A stretch of 48,184 nucleotides of DNA from Owenweeksia sp. (GCA_002695025.1 NZNV01000022.1:1-48184); one strand, 5' to 3'. Counted from the first letter of the stretch, positions 1 through 8,205 are shown. A program made the numbers and translations. Notes: a model not told the origin generated them from the sequence alone.

Positions 1-1
1 A

Positions 2-868
2 ATATTTTCCAGCATAGCCGCTAAAAAACCAGATGCCATGTTGTGGTTGGGTGACTTCATTTACCTGCGTCCGGCCGACTGGACCAGCCGCACTGGCTAT
101 ATTAAGCGATACACCCATACCCGTTCACTGCCCGAATTACAACCCTTGCTGGCCACCACCAATAATTTTGCTATTTGGGATGATCATGAGTTCGGACCTA
201 ATGATGCTACCGGAAGCTGGAAGTTTAAAGATGTAGCCCTTGAAGTTTTTAAGCTTTTCTGGGCTAACCCATCTTATGGTTACAGCGATCTACCCGGTAT
301 CATGAGTCACTTCACGTATAGTGATATGGACTTTTTCCTGATGGATAACCGCTATAACCGCACTGAAAACTATGAAAGGGGTGAAAAACATATTTTCGGT
401 AAAGCCCAGTGCGATCGTTTAATTGACCAGTTGAAAGCAAGTCATGCCCCATTTAAGTTTGTGGTGAGCGGAGGGCAGTTCCTGAATACTGCCAGAATTT
501 ATGAGAACCACTCAAATTATGAGAAAGAACACAGTTATTTACTTTCCCGTATTGACGAAGAGCAAATAAAGGGGGTGATCTTTATAACCGGTGATCGTCA
601 TCATAGCGAAGTGATGCGCTATACCACACCATCAGGCTTGGTATTGCATGAGTTTACCGTATCCCCTCTTACCTCAGGAGTGGGTAAAGTCAACGAAACT
701 AATGAGAACCTGGTTAAAGGATCCATTATAGAGGAGCATAACTTTGCGATTCTGGAATGTAGCGGCCCCCTTGAAGACCGTAAACTGGAGATCCAATTTT
801 ACGACTCCACCGGAGACTTGCTCTACCATTACTCCCTTACAAGTAGCTCTATTTACCATGAAAAATGA
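2..868 (+). CDS. PhoD-like alkaline phosphatase/phosphodiesterase, 5' truncated
   Basis: The reading frame is open from the left edge and ends at 868, so the N-terminus lies outside the window; the first internal ATG is at 38. The visible part carries the PhoD-type metallophosphoesterase signature: a WLGDFIY metal-ligand segment just after that ATG, then IWDDHEFGPND, and a GDRHHSE motif about 190 residues later. These supply acidic and histidine ligands for a binuclear metal centre in the PhoD family, which hydrolyses phosphomono- or diesters outside the cytoplasm. The signal peptide, if any, is not visible. The substrate cannot be read from sequence. The next gene starts 164 bases downstream on the same strand and appears separately regulated. 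Confidence 0.85.
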   Translation: MFSSIAAKKPDAMLWLGDFIYLRPADWTSRTGYIKRYTHTRSLPELQPLLATTNNFAIWDDHEFGPNDATGSWKFKDVALEVFKLFWANPSYGYSDLPGIMSHFTYSDMDFFLMDNRYNRTENYERGEKHIFGKAQCDRLIDQLKASHAPFKFVVSGGQFLNTARIYENHSNYEKEHSYLLSRIDEEQIKGVIFITGDRHHSEVMRYTTPSGLVLHEFTVSPLTSGVGKVNETNENLVKGSIIEEHNFAILECSGPLEDRKLEIQFYDSTGDLLYHYSLTSSSIYHEK

Positions 869-881
869 TTTTACAAAAGTA
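869..881. promoter_or_regulatory. Upstream copy of the XRE-gene repeat
   Basis: The 13-mer TTTTACAAAAGTA starts at the stop codon of the phosphatase gene and recurs exactly at 1004-1016, inside the perfect palindrome upstream of the XRE regulator. The copy here is only an imperfect palindrome. It may be a second operator, 135 bp upstream of the first. Function is inferred from the repetition only. Confidence 0.4.
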
Positions 882-999
882 TATAAGTTAAAGTCATAAA
901 CCTGTTAATCAGGGTTTTTCACCATTTGACTTAAACAGTAAGATCAATTTTTAAGCACCGTTATTCAATCCAATCTTTTTCTTTATTCACATTTTTAAC

Positions 1000-1017
1000 T
1001 TACTTTTACAAAAGTAA
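1000..1017. promoter_or_regulatory. Perfect 18-bp palindrome, probable operator of the XRE gene
   Basis: TTACTTTT-AC-AAAAGTAA is a perfect inverted repeat (8-bp arms, 2-bp centre) ending 15 bases before the start codon at 1033. No clear TAnnTTTG element stands beside it. An HTH-XRE dimer would normally bind a palindrome of this size, so autoregulation is the simplest reading. Related sites occur at 869-881, 1194-1209 and 1253-1264. Confidence 0.5.
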
Positions 1018-1032
1018 ATATCAACAAATACT

Positions 1033-1533
1033 ATGGATGATATAGCAATGAGAATCAAAGAGTTGATTGATGAGAAAGGTTTAGCAAACGGAGAGTTTGC
1101 CCGGGCTATTAACGTAAACCCTTCTATAATCAGCCACATACTCAACGGTAGAAATAAGGTTAGTCTGCAGATAATAGAAGCTATTAAAACACGATTTACA
1201 AATGTAAATTTAGACTATTTACTCACTGGTAATGGTAAGCTGTATAGTGGGATTACAAATGTAAAATCTGATAACGACCAATTCTCGGGGCATCCCGATT
1301 TAACTGATTCGGCCTTCCCTATGGAGGGAGTACGACACGCTGCCATTCCCGGTTCCGCTCCTCGCTACACCACCCCGGAAGAGGATGTTCCTGATACGGC
1401 AAATGAAAAGGAATCCGTAGCTAAAGAGCCAGTCCCCTATTCCAGTCTTTCCTTGCGCAATGAGGAAGTTGAGCAGGTGATCATCTTCTATAAAGACGGT
1501 TCCTTCAAAGTCTACCGTCCCCAACCTTCGTAA
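1033..1533 (+). CDS. XRE-family helix-turn-helix transcriptional regulator
   Basis: 166 residues. Residues 5-60 form a Cro/CI-type HTH: an N-terminal helix (MRIKELIDEKGL), the EFARAINVNPSIISHILNGR helix-turn-helix, and the DYLLTGNGKLY ending common in Bacteroidota XRE proteins. The middle (about 75-135) is rich in Pro, Glu and Asp, looks disordered, and acts as a linker. The C-terminus (IIFYKDGSFKVY) resembles a short tail I recall in other XRE proteins of this phylum. There is no S24 peptidase domain, so this is not a LexA-like self-cleaving repressor. A perfect palindrome lies directly upstream and two related ones lie inside the coding region, suggesting autoregulation. The ATG at 1033 is followed by another at 1048; the first fits the HTH length better. 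Targets are unknown. Confidence 0.85.
   Translation: MDDIAMRIKELIDEKGLANGEFARAINVNPSIISHILNGRNKVSLQIIEAIKTRFTNVNLDYLLTGNGKLYSGITNVKSDNDQFSGHPDLTDSAFPMEGVRHAAIPGSAPRYTTPEEDVPDTANEKESVAKEPVPYSSLSLRNEEVEQVIIFYKDGSFKVYRPQPS
1194..1264. repeat. Two intragenic palindromes related to the XRE operator
   Basis: ATTTACA-AA-TGTAAAT (1194-1209, perfect 7+2+7) and TTACA-AA-TGTAA (1253-1264, perfect 5+2+5) share the TTACAAA(T/A)GTAA core of the upstream palindrome. Their centres are 57 bp apart. Both encode T-N-V peptides (FTNVN and ITNVK), so part of the similarity could come from the amino-acid sequence. Confidence 0.4.
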
Positions 1534-1558
1534 TACCGCTTAGCTTTTATTACTTTTG
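1527..1558 (+). promoter_or_regulatory. Promoter for the DUF6580 gene
   Basis: An exact TAnnTTTG element (TACTTTTG, 1551-1558) is preceded after 20 bases by TTCG, one mismatch from the -33 TTTG of the Bacteroidota primary sigma factor. The start codon is 26 bases downstream. This suggests the membrane protein is not simply co-transcribed with the XRE gene. Confidence 0.5.
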
Positions 1559-1584
1559 CCCCTTTATCAGCAACATACTAGACT

Positions 1585-2139
1585 ATGAATAATCGTACAC
1601 TGGCATTAATATCCCTCATTTTGGTGGCTATGGTAACCCGCTTTATACCACATGCGCCTAATTTTACTGCTGTTGGAGCTGCGGCCATTATGGGAGGAAC
1701 CCTATTCAGGAATTCATTTAAAGCTTTCTTAATTCCCGTATTAGCCCTTTTTATTAGTGACCTTGTACTGAATAACCTCGTATACTCCGCCTATTACGAC
1801 AACTTTGTTTGGTTTACTCCAGGTTTTGCTCTTATTTATGGAGGTTTTATACTATCCGTATTGATCGGTCGCTATATGACCAATGGTTTTAAAGTGCTTC
1901 CACTGGCAGGAGCAGGCATCCTTTCTGCAATAGTGTTTTACCTGCTTACCAATGCCGGTTCATGGCAAGCCAGTCCTATATACTCCAAAGACCTTAATGG
2001 GCTTATACAAGCTTACGTTGCCGGTCTGCCTTTTCTTTTGAATCAGCTTGCAGGGACCCTGGTATATGGAGCTATTCTTTTCGGAACGGCCTGGTTCTGG
2101 ATCGGTCAGCCCAAAGAAATTACCACTGCTGAGGCCTGA
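1585..2139 (+). CDS. DUF6580-family integral membrane protein, putative transporter component
   Basis: 184 residues with about five or six hydrophobic segments. The N-terminal pattern RFIPHAPNFTAVGAAAIMGG (residues 13-32) is the hallmark I associate with DUF6580, a small membrane family with an ECF-transporter S-component appearance. It sits tail-to-tail with cobT, only 18 bases away, next to a BtuG-like lipoprotein; a role in uptake of cobalamin or a precursor is therefore plausible but is inferred from position only. No ATPase or T-component is present nearby. It has its own promoter match at 1551-1558. Confidence 0.7.
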   Translation: MNNRTLALISLILVAMVTRFIPHAPNFTAVGAAAIMGGTLFRNSFKAFLIPVLALFISDLVLNNLVYSAYYDNFVWFTPGFALIYGGFILSVLIGRYMTNGFKVLPLAGAGILSAIVFYLLTNAGSWQASPIYSKDLNGLIQAYVAGLPFLLNQLAGTLVYGAILFGTAWFWIGQPKEITTAEA

Positions 2140-2157
2140 TATTCCTTTTTAGAATAT

Positions 2158-3174
2158 TCAGAATCGGGTATTTTGTAAAAACCCGATTGCAGAGCGGATT
2201 AAAGGATAAGCAAGTACCGCTGCCGTACCATCTCCGGTAGAAATGCCTGTTTGCAACAAGGCTTCTTTTTGGAAGTGTTTTAACAGCTGGGAATAGTTAA
2301 GATCATCCTTCATAGTGTCGCTGAAAACAACGTACTCCACCACCCGGGCATTGATAGCCGCAGCCACCAATAAAGCGGTAGCTGTAACCAGTCCGTCTAC
2401 TAAAATGAGCATCCGGTATTCGGCAGCCTGTAAAAAAGCCCCGGTAATAGCTGCTATTTCGTAGCCTCCAAAAAGAGTAAGCAACATAAATGGATCGTGC
2501 GTTTTAGGGTGTTTACGAAGGGCCTTGAAAATGATCTCTTTATCCTGTTTATTCAGCGAGACCTGTCTTGGTTTTAATTCCAGCAAGGCAGCCATTAGGG
2601 CTATTGCGCTAAAGGTATTACCGTCTCCCAAGGCACCAAATATCAAAACATTGCTGCCACTTTTTCGCTCCTGGTCCACAAGTTCTGCTCCTGCGTCAAA
2701 AGCTTCATGGCATTGCGCTGTGGTCATGGCTGGCACATGACTGAAATTTTGAGTCCCGAAACCTACCTTACGATTAATGTGTCGCGACCCATGGTGAAGC
2801 CAATAACTCAGCAGGTTTTCAAAGTGGTGATCCACTCCCAGGTCTACTACCCGAAGCGTGATTTTTTGTTCCCGACACATTCGGTTCAAGGGACTATCTC
2901 CTTCCAGGAAATGGAGAACCCTGGAGGAAGTATCTCCACCTTCTGCACGTAAGGTCCTATCCCGAAAAGTATGGGTTATCCCGTGATCAGCGGCAAAAAT
3001 GAGTAAAGCGGGTTTTTTGAGAACTGGGTTTGCTGTGCGGTTTACCAGACCTGCCTGAATGGCAACTTTACCAATAGGAGAGTTGGAAATTCCCTTTCCG
3101 AGCCTTTGCTCCAGTTTATTCTGTAATTGGTGAAAAAGCCTGCCGTTATGGACCGGGGCTATCTCAAAAGACAT
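2158..3174 (-). CDS. cobT: CobT-like nicotinate-nucleotide:dimethylbenzimidazole phosphoribosyltransferase, divergent active site
   Basis: 338 residues, the usual CobT length. CobT makes alpha-ribazole phosphate from nicotinate mononucleotide and a lower-ligand base, for assembly of the cobalamin nucleotide loop. Recognisable blocks: FAADHGI (60-66), LRVVDLGVD (107-115), FGGYEIAAITGA (235-246), VDGLVTATALLVAA (259-272) and the C-terminal AYPLIRSAI. Two key blocks are changed: the usual GEMGIGNTT is GALGDGNTF (180-188), so its Glu is Ala, and the usual GEGTGAA near the end is GDGTAA (314-319), replacing the Glu regarded as catalytic by Asp. It may be altered in activity or be a paralogue with another role. 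It starts 5 bases after the BtuG-like lipoprotein gene, so the two are co-transcribed. No other cobalamin gene is in the window. Confidence 0.85.
   Translation of the reverse strand: MSFEIAPVHNGRLFHQLQNKLEQRLGKGISNSPIGKVAIQAGLVNRTANPVLKKPALLIFAADHGITHTFRDRTLRAEGGDTSSRVLHFLEGDSPLNRMCREQKITLRVVDLGVDHHFENLLSYWLHHGSRHINRKVGFGTQNFSHVPAMTTAQCHEAFDAGAELVDQERKSGSNVLIFGALGDGNTFSAIALMAALLELKPRQVSLNKQDKEIIFKALRKHPKTHDPFMLLTLFGGYEIAAITGAFLQAAEYRMLILVDGLVTATALLVAAAINARVVEYVVFSDTMKDDLNYSQLLKHFQKEALLQTGISTGDGTAAVLAYPLIRSAIGFLQNTRF
2162..2188. terminator. Hairpin at the tail-to-tail junction, inside the cobT 3' end
   Basis: AATCGGGT (2162-2169) pairs with ACCCGATT (2181-2188), and several A-T pairs extend the stem inwards past one mismatch. 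It lies inside the last ten codons of cobT, just past the end of the converging DUF6580 gene. It could terminate that transcript, but no clean T-tract follows on either strand, so confidence is modest. Confidence 0.35.
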
Positions 3175-3179
3175 ATAGT

Positions 3180-4253
3180 TTAGCGCTTAAAGCCGAAGTT
3201 AATGGGGACGTAACCCACTTCAAACTTATCCATTTCCTCACCATCCAGGCTAAAAACCTGCACTTGACCAGGCTGCGTTTCTCCTCTCTGGTCTCCGGCA
3301 TATAACCTCTCCTCTTCTCCGTCATATTCAAGACAATTGAAATTACCGGTTATGAAAGGCATAACGGGTAAAGAGGTATCCCCCACAGAGTGTACGTAAA
3401 TATCTGCAGCTCCCTGATCACTCAGGAAATATAGCAACTCGCCATCTTTATCGATCTTAAGATAACGGGGCTTAAGGAGGTTGTCAGCAAAAGTAAGGGT
3501 ATCCAGCGGCTCCAACGAATCAGGATCAATGATCCGCAAGTCGCCAAAAGTGCTGTTCTCTACGGGGAATTTGGTTGAGCCAGGACTCAATACCCAAAGT
3601 TTGTTGTTCTTATCCAGTTGCAAACTGTTAGGATTTTCACCTACTATTATCGTATCCATGATGGTATCAGTTTCGGTTTGGATTACCGTCACTGTACTAT
3701 CGGTTTGCAGTAAACCGTCTACCGTTCCACCGGAATTAACCACAAAAAGCCGGTCTTTGTAAATAAGCATGTTTTCAGGCCCGGCACCGGTCTCAATTTC
3801 TCTGACCAGTTTACGTGCTGAAAGGTTGAGAACATGCACTCCCCCTATTCCCCAGTCTGAAATATAATATTTGTTTTCATCCGCTTTGATCACGTAACGT
3901 GGACTGATCATACCGTCAATCTTGGCGATAACCTTCATATCTGCAGTATTCAGGATGTACACTATACCCTCACCCGATACTACGAGGAAAGTGATATCAC
4001 CATCCACCAACACGCTCTGAGCAACGGCTCGTGTATTGTAGGCATTGACCTTCTGGAAGACATTATGCTCTACTTCACCGGTAAGGGGCTTATAAATGGA
4101 TAAAGTACCAATACCACTGGGTGAAACGCCCTTATTTACGATAATTACATCGGCTGTGGCTTCAGGAGGCGCTGGACTGGGATCCTTTTTACAGGCGGAA
4201 ACACCGACCAACAGGGTGGTTATGAGGGCTAAAAATACTGATCTTGTAGTCAT
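3180..4253 (-). CDS. BtuG-like beta-propeller lipoprotein (DUF5074/YncE type)
   Basis: 357 residues from the ATG at 4253, chosen because it gives a lipoprotein signal peptide with lipobox GVSAC; longer starts add about 16 unrelated residues. The body has repeated beta-propeller strands, with phrases such as SPRYVIKADENKYYISDW, GAGPENMLIYKDRLFVVNSGG, VGENPNSLQLDKNNKLWVLSPG and a closing NFNCLEYDGEEERLYAGD. This layout matches the DUF5074/YncE-like family that includes BtuG, the surface B12-binding seven-bladed propeller of Bacteroides. Directly downstream is cobT, supporting a cobalamin role. No BtuB receptor lies in the window and I see no cobalamin riboswitch in the 138 bases upstream. B12 binding is inferred; the propeller lipoprotein fold is clear. 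Confidence 0.75.
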   Translation of the reverse strand: MTTRSVFLALITTLLVGVSACKKDPSPAPPEATADVIIVNKGVSPSGIGTLSIYKPLTGEVEHNVFQKVNAYNTRAVAQSVLVDGDITFLVVSGEGIVYILNTADMKVIAKIDGMISPRYVIKADENKYYISDWGIGGVHVLNLSARKLVREIETGAGPENMLIYKDRLFVVNSGGTVDGLLQTDSTVTVIQTETDTIMDTIIVGENPNSLQLDKNNKLWVLSPGSTKFPVENSTFGDLRIIDPDSLEPLDTLTFADNLLKPRYLKIDKDGELLYFLSDQGAADIYVHSVGDTSLPVMPFITGNFNCLEYDGEEERLYAGDQRGETQPGQVQVFSLDGEEMDKFEVGYVPINFGFKR

Positions 4254-4391
4254 AAGGTCTTTAAAATAAGGTTTATCCACTTCTCTATAACGTTCCTTCA
4301 AACAATAGGGTGTGGCTTTACCGCTTAATTTTTCCGAAAGTTAAAAATAAAGATCATTCTTAACCTCAGGCTATTGAGTATTCGTGTGTAA

Positions 4392-6053
4392 TTAACCGGT
4401 TTGTCTTCGTAATTCCCGGGCGTTTTCCCGTGCCGCATCGGATACTTTGTCTCCGCTTAAAAGCCTGGCCAGTTCATCAATCTGCTCCTCTTCATCCAGT
4501 TTCCTTATCCGGGTAAAAGTTTGTTTGTTACTGCTTTCCTTCTCCACCTTATAATGATGCTGACCTAAAGAAGCTATCTGTGGCAAGTGGGAAATGGCCA
4601 TTACCTGCATAACACTACCCATGTTTCGCAATATACCCCCGATCTTACCAGCCGTTTCCCCGGAAACACCACTATCGATCTCATCAAAGATGATGGAAGG
4701 TAAATTCCTGGTGCGGGCCAGAATAGCCTTTAGCGCCAGCATCACGCGGCTAAGTTCTCCTCCCGAAGCCACTTTGGAAAGCGGAGATAACCCCTGCCCA
4801 CGGTTGGCGCTGAAGCGAAACTCAACCTTATCATTACCGCTGGTAGTATACTCTTCGGTGGATAATACGGCAATTTCAAAGGCAGCATCCGCCATATTAA
4901 GTCCACCCAAAAGAGCTTCTATTTCCGATTGTAATTGCGGCACCACCCTGATCCTGCTTTCGTGCAACTGAGCAGATGCTGCGTGCATATCTGCACTTAT
5001 TTTCTCTTCTTCCTTACGCAGTTCGGTAATTTTTTCTTCAGTATCCGATAGCTCCAGTATCTTCTGTTCCAGTTCCTGCTTTCGTTCCAGTAACTCTTCA
5101 ACGGTTTGCACCTGGTGTTTTTTCTGTAGGGTAAGCAGTTGACTTAAACGACTATCGAGACGCGTAATTTCCTCAGGGTCTGCATCCAGCTCAGACAATC
5201 GCTCCTCCATAGTAAGTCTGAGATCGTCCAGTTCAATCCGGCAGCTTTCCACTCTTTCCTGCCATTCACCAAAAACCACGTCAAATTTGCGGAGACCGGA
5301 CAATATACTTTCCGCATGTTTCAATGCTGATAATACCGAAGAGCCATCATTATCCAACAGAGCCACACTTTTTCCCAAGCCACTTTGAACATCACCGGCA
5401 CTCTCTGCCAAACGTAGTTTTTCTTCTATCTCTTCCTGCTCTCCAGCCTTGAGGTGAGTCTCTTCCATTTCATTAAACAAAAACTGAAGATAGTCCGAAT
5501 CACCAGATTCATTTTCAGAAAGATGTATCAAATTTTCAAGTTCCTTTTTGATACCTCTGTACTGATTGAATATATTAGCATACCGGCTTTTCAACTCTCC
5601 ATTATCGGCAAAACTATCCAGCAATTGTAATTGAAAGGATGTATTGTTGAGCAGCAGGTTTTGGTGCTGACTATGCACATCGATCAGCCGTTGGGTGAGC
5701 TCTTCCAGTATATCCAGGGTAACCGGTGTGTCATTAATAAAGGAGCGTGACTTACCCGAGGGACTTATTTCCCTGCGGATGATGCTGATCTCATCAAAAT
5801 CAAGGTCATTATCCTTAAAGAATGGTTCGTACTCCGCAATATTAAGTTTGAACGTACCTTCTACAATGCATTTTTCATCTGTATTGCGCACCGATTTCAA
5901 GTCAGCCCGCTTCCCCAGGATTAGTGAGAGCGCTCCCAGGATAATGGATTTTCCGGCACCCGTTTCTCCGGTTACCACGGTAAATCCATTGGGCCAGTCC
6001 AGCTCCAGGCGATCTATTAAGGCATAGTTTCTAATGGAAAGGTGCTGCAACAT
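4392..6053 (-). CDS. recN: DNA repair protein RecN
   Basis: 553 residues, normal for RecN, an SMC-like ATPase acting in double-strand break repair. Walker A GETGAGKS lies at residues 29-36. The central part (about 150-370) is Glu/Lys/Leu-rich coiled coil. Near the C-terminus are the ABC signature ASGGELSRVMLALK and Walker B IIFDEIDSGVSGETA, followed by the switch histidine (AISHLPQIA). It starts with ATG at 6053 and follows porD in the same orientation after 66 bases, ending the bamD-rpoZ-coaBC-porD-recN run. A separate promoter before recN is not evident. Confidence 0.97.
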   Translation of the reverse strand: MLQHLSIRNYALIDRLELDWPNGFTVVTGETGAGKSIILGALSLILGKRADLKSVRNTDEKCIVEGTFKLNIAEYEPFFKDNDLDFDEISIIRREISPSGKSRSFINDTPVTLDILEELTQRLIDVHSQHQNLLLNNTSFQLQLLDSFADNGELKSRYANIFNQYRGIKKELENLIHLSENESGDSDYLQFLFNEMEETHLKAGEQEEIEEKLRLAESAGDVQSGLGKSVALLDNDGSSVLSALKHAESILSGLRKFDVVFGEWQERVESCRIELDDLRLTMEERLSELDADPEEITRLDSRLSQLLTLQKKHQVQTVEELLERKQELEQKILELSDTEEKITELRKEEEKISADMHAASAQLHESRIRVVPQLQSEIEALLGGLNMADAAFEIAVLSTEEYTTSGNDKVEFRFSANRGQGLSPLSKVASGGELSRVMLALKAILARTRNLPSIIFDEIDSGVSGETAGKIGGILRNMGSVMQVMAISHLPQIASLGQHHYKVEKESSNKQTFTRIRKLDEEEQIDELARLLSGDKVSDAARENARELRRQTG

Positions 6054-6119
6054 GCAGAATAATTTTCAGTGCTGGTTCAAAGATCGTAAGAGAAATTGAT
6101 ACTGCGAAGAGGATACGGA

Positions 6120-7049
6120 TTAACTCCGGCCAATAGCCTCATACTTATTGGCATTATTAGCATCAATCTCAATAAGTACTTCTTTCAGATCGGCCAGTTT
6201 CATGGGTTCTCCACCGCTAAAGATATTAATGATCTCTATGCTTTTGGCGTCAAAAAAAAGTTGCATCAGGAAGGAGTTAGGTCTTTTCTGATTCACTTCG
6301 GCCAACTGCATTAACGAGGCCTTGATATTTTCCTTGGCCAGCCTTTGCTGAGAAGGTTCAAACATCAGGTCCAGGCCCTGCCGGTGATACTGGTACAAAC
6401 ACTGGCGCAAGCCGTTAAATGCCGGGTTCTGTAAATTGTCTATCAGCCAGAAGCGATTCTTGTTGCTCCCGGAAAAGCCAGACCACCCCGGAAAGCCGTT
6501 ATTCTGACTATTATTTACAATAGCCAGCGCCCTATCGTAAAAAGGATCGCCTCCTTTCTTGGCGTAAGTATCGTGATCCAGGCCAATAATAACGTATGCG
6601 TAGTAGGCCAGCACCGATGTAAGGTTGGAAAGGCTGGTGTTTTCGGAAAAGTCCAGCCGATCGAATTCCAGGTATTCGAATTGAAAATCATTATCCATGT
6701 GCACCAATACCGGAGAACTATAGCCGGACTTAAAAATGGGCCGGCTGTACTGAATTTGTAAAGTTCCTTTGAACTGTTCGTTATTACGCTCCGTAATGTT
6801 GATCACAAAAGAACACTTGATGCGTTCTTCCGGCTGGTACACTTCATCGGTCCACTTACGGGTATTCAAAAAGTTGACAATAGCCGTTTGGAGAGTTGTA
6901 AATATCTGTTTATTGGTACTTTGCACATTTGGCGAAAGCACCTGTACTTCAGCATTTAACTCCTGGCTATGTACTTTAGTAAAACCTGTAACAAGGCTAA
7001 GCAAGCAGGTGGTTACAAATATGATCGAGTATTTCCTTTGCAATTTCAC
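6120..7049 (-). CDS. porD: PorD/DUF4835-family protein, type IX secretion-associated
   Basis: 309 residues. The N-terminus has a basic stretch, a hydrophobic core (IIFVTTCLLSLVTGF) and a likely cleavage after VHSQ, so it is exported. The rest matches DUF4835: an ELNAEVQVL start of the mature protein, VFINITE-like strands, a YYAYVIIGLDHDTY motif and a C-terminal FFDAKSIEIINIFSGG. PorD is listed among proteins associated with the type IX secretion system in Bacteroidota; its precise job is unsettled. No ATG precedes the signal peptide: the frame opens only after a TGA and the best start is GTG at 7049. This makes it overlap the end of coaBC by 53 bases, implying translational coupling. Two secreted proteins in this window carry type IX sorting domains. 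Confidence 0.85.
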   Translation of the reverse strand: MKLQRKYSIIFVTTCLLSLVTGFTKVHSQELNAEVQVLSPNVQSTNKQIFTTLQTAIVNFLNTRKWTDEVYQPEERIKCSFVINITERNNEQFKGTLQIQYSRPIFKSGYSSPVLVHMDNDFQFEYLEFDRLDFSENTSLSNLTSVLAYYAYVIIGLDHDTYAKKGGDPFYDRALAIVNNSQNNGFPGWSGFSGSNKNRFWLIDNLQNPAFNGLRQCLYQYHRQGLDLMFEPSQQRLAKENIKASLMQLAEVNQKRPNSFLMQLFFDAKSIEIINIFSGGEPMKLADLKEVLIEIDANNANKYEAIGRS

Positions 7050-8205
7050 TTTTACTTTTCAGTTCTAAGGTATGTGTTTTTTCATCCCTTCCGATCAGGA
7101 TCACCTCATTGGTATCGTATCCAAAACCCGATCCCTTTTCAGACGGGGTGTTTAAAACGATCAGATCACAGTTTTTCTTGTGCAGTTTTTGAATAGCGTT
7201 CGGAACCGCATTCTGCGTTTCCAATGCAAAACCCACCAGAACCTGACCATCAGATTTCCTTTCTCCTAAACCTCGCAGTATATCGGGATTTTCCACCAAA
7301 AGGATTTCCAGGTTATCTCCACTCTTTTTTATTTTTTGGTCAGCTTTTTTAGCCGGCTTATAATCTGCCACGGCTGCAGAGAGTATGGCAATGTCCATAT
7401 TGGTAAATATCTCCTGACAGGCTTCATTCATTTCATCAGCGGAAACTACGTCATGAACTTCAATAGTCGAATCCCCCGGCCGGGCAGATCCCGGTCCTAA
7501 AACCAGGAAAACCTGGGCACCTAAAGCGGAAGCCTGCTCAGCGAGGGCCACCCCCATTTTCCCGGAAGAGTGGTTTCCAATAAAGCGCACCGGGTCAATT
7601 GCCTCGTGCGTAGGCCCGGCATTGATCAGTATTTTTTTTCCTTTTAACGGAGAACGGATATTCATATCCTCCTCTACAAATGCGATGATCTCCTCAGGCT
7701 CGGCCATGCGACCTTCGCCTTCCAGGCCACTGGCCAGTTCTCCCTTGCCAGCCGGGATAAAGTGGTGGCCAAAGGATTGCAGTTTTTGGATATTCTCCCG
7801 AGTGGCCGGATGTCTATACATATCCAAATCCATGGCCGGAGCAAAATAAATGGGGCATTTGGCCGACATATACACCCCTAACAAAAGGTTATCGCAGGTG
7901 CCGGACACCATTTTACCCAGAGTATTGGAAGTGGCCGGAGCAATGATGATAAGGTCGGCCCAAAGAGCCAGCTCTACGTGATTATTCCATGTACCGGAAT
8001 CATCTTCGGAGTCAAAATATTCCCAGAGAACGGGGTTTTTGGAAAGCGTTGCCAAGGTCAAAGGGGTAACAAAGTCACGCGCTGCCGGACTGAGTACCAC
8101 TTTAACTTCAGCACCCGCCTTAATGAGAAGGCGGGTGAGAAAAGTAGTTTTATAGGCGGCTATGCTGCCGGTCACACCCAGCAACACCTTTTTCCCGCGC
8201 CACAT
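6997..8205 (-). CDS. coaBC: Bifunctional phosphopantothenoylcysteine decarboxylase/phosphopantothenate-cysteine ligase
   Basis: 402 residues from the ATG at 8205; a longer frame reaches into rpoZ but adds residues unlike the family. The CoaC half (1-185) is an HFCD flavoprotein: GVTGSIAAYK (10-19), NHVELA with catalytic His76, APATSNTLGK (89-98), SGTCDNLL, and PAMDLDMY. The CoaB half begins about 188 with ILINAGPTHEAIDPVRFIGN and SSGKMG, and later has AAVADYKPA and KIKKS. Together they make 4'-phosphopantetheine from phosphopantothenate and cysteine for coenzyme A. It starts 2 bases after rpoZ stops and overlaps porD by 53 bases, inside a conserved Bacteroidota operon. Confidence 0.96.
   Translation of the reverse strand: MWRGKKVLLGVTGSIAAYKTTFLTRLLIKAGAEVKVVLSPAARDFVTPLTLATLSKNPVLWEYFDSEDDSGTWNNHVELALWADLIIIAPATSNTLGKMVSGTCDNLLLGVYMSAKCPIYFAPAMDLDMYRHPATRENIQKLQSFGHHFIPAGKGELASGLEGEGRMAEPEEIIAFVEEDMNIRSPLKGKKILINAGPTHEAIDPVRFIGNHSSGKMGVALAEQASALGAQVFLVLGPGSARPGDSTIEVHDVVSADEMNEACQEIFTNMDIAILSAAVADYKPAKKADQKIKKSGDNLEILLVENPDILRGLGERKSDGQVLVGFALETQNAVPNAIQKLHKKNCDLIVLNTPSEKGSGFGYDTNEVILIGRDEKTHTLELKSKSEIAKEILDHICNHLLA

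Noticed and set aside
4254-4391. Possible cobalamin riboswitch before the BtuG-like gene
   Set aside because: The region is only 138 bases and has no B12-box-like sequence; a short AGCCAC stretch is not enough.
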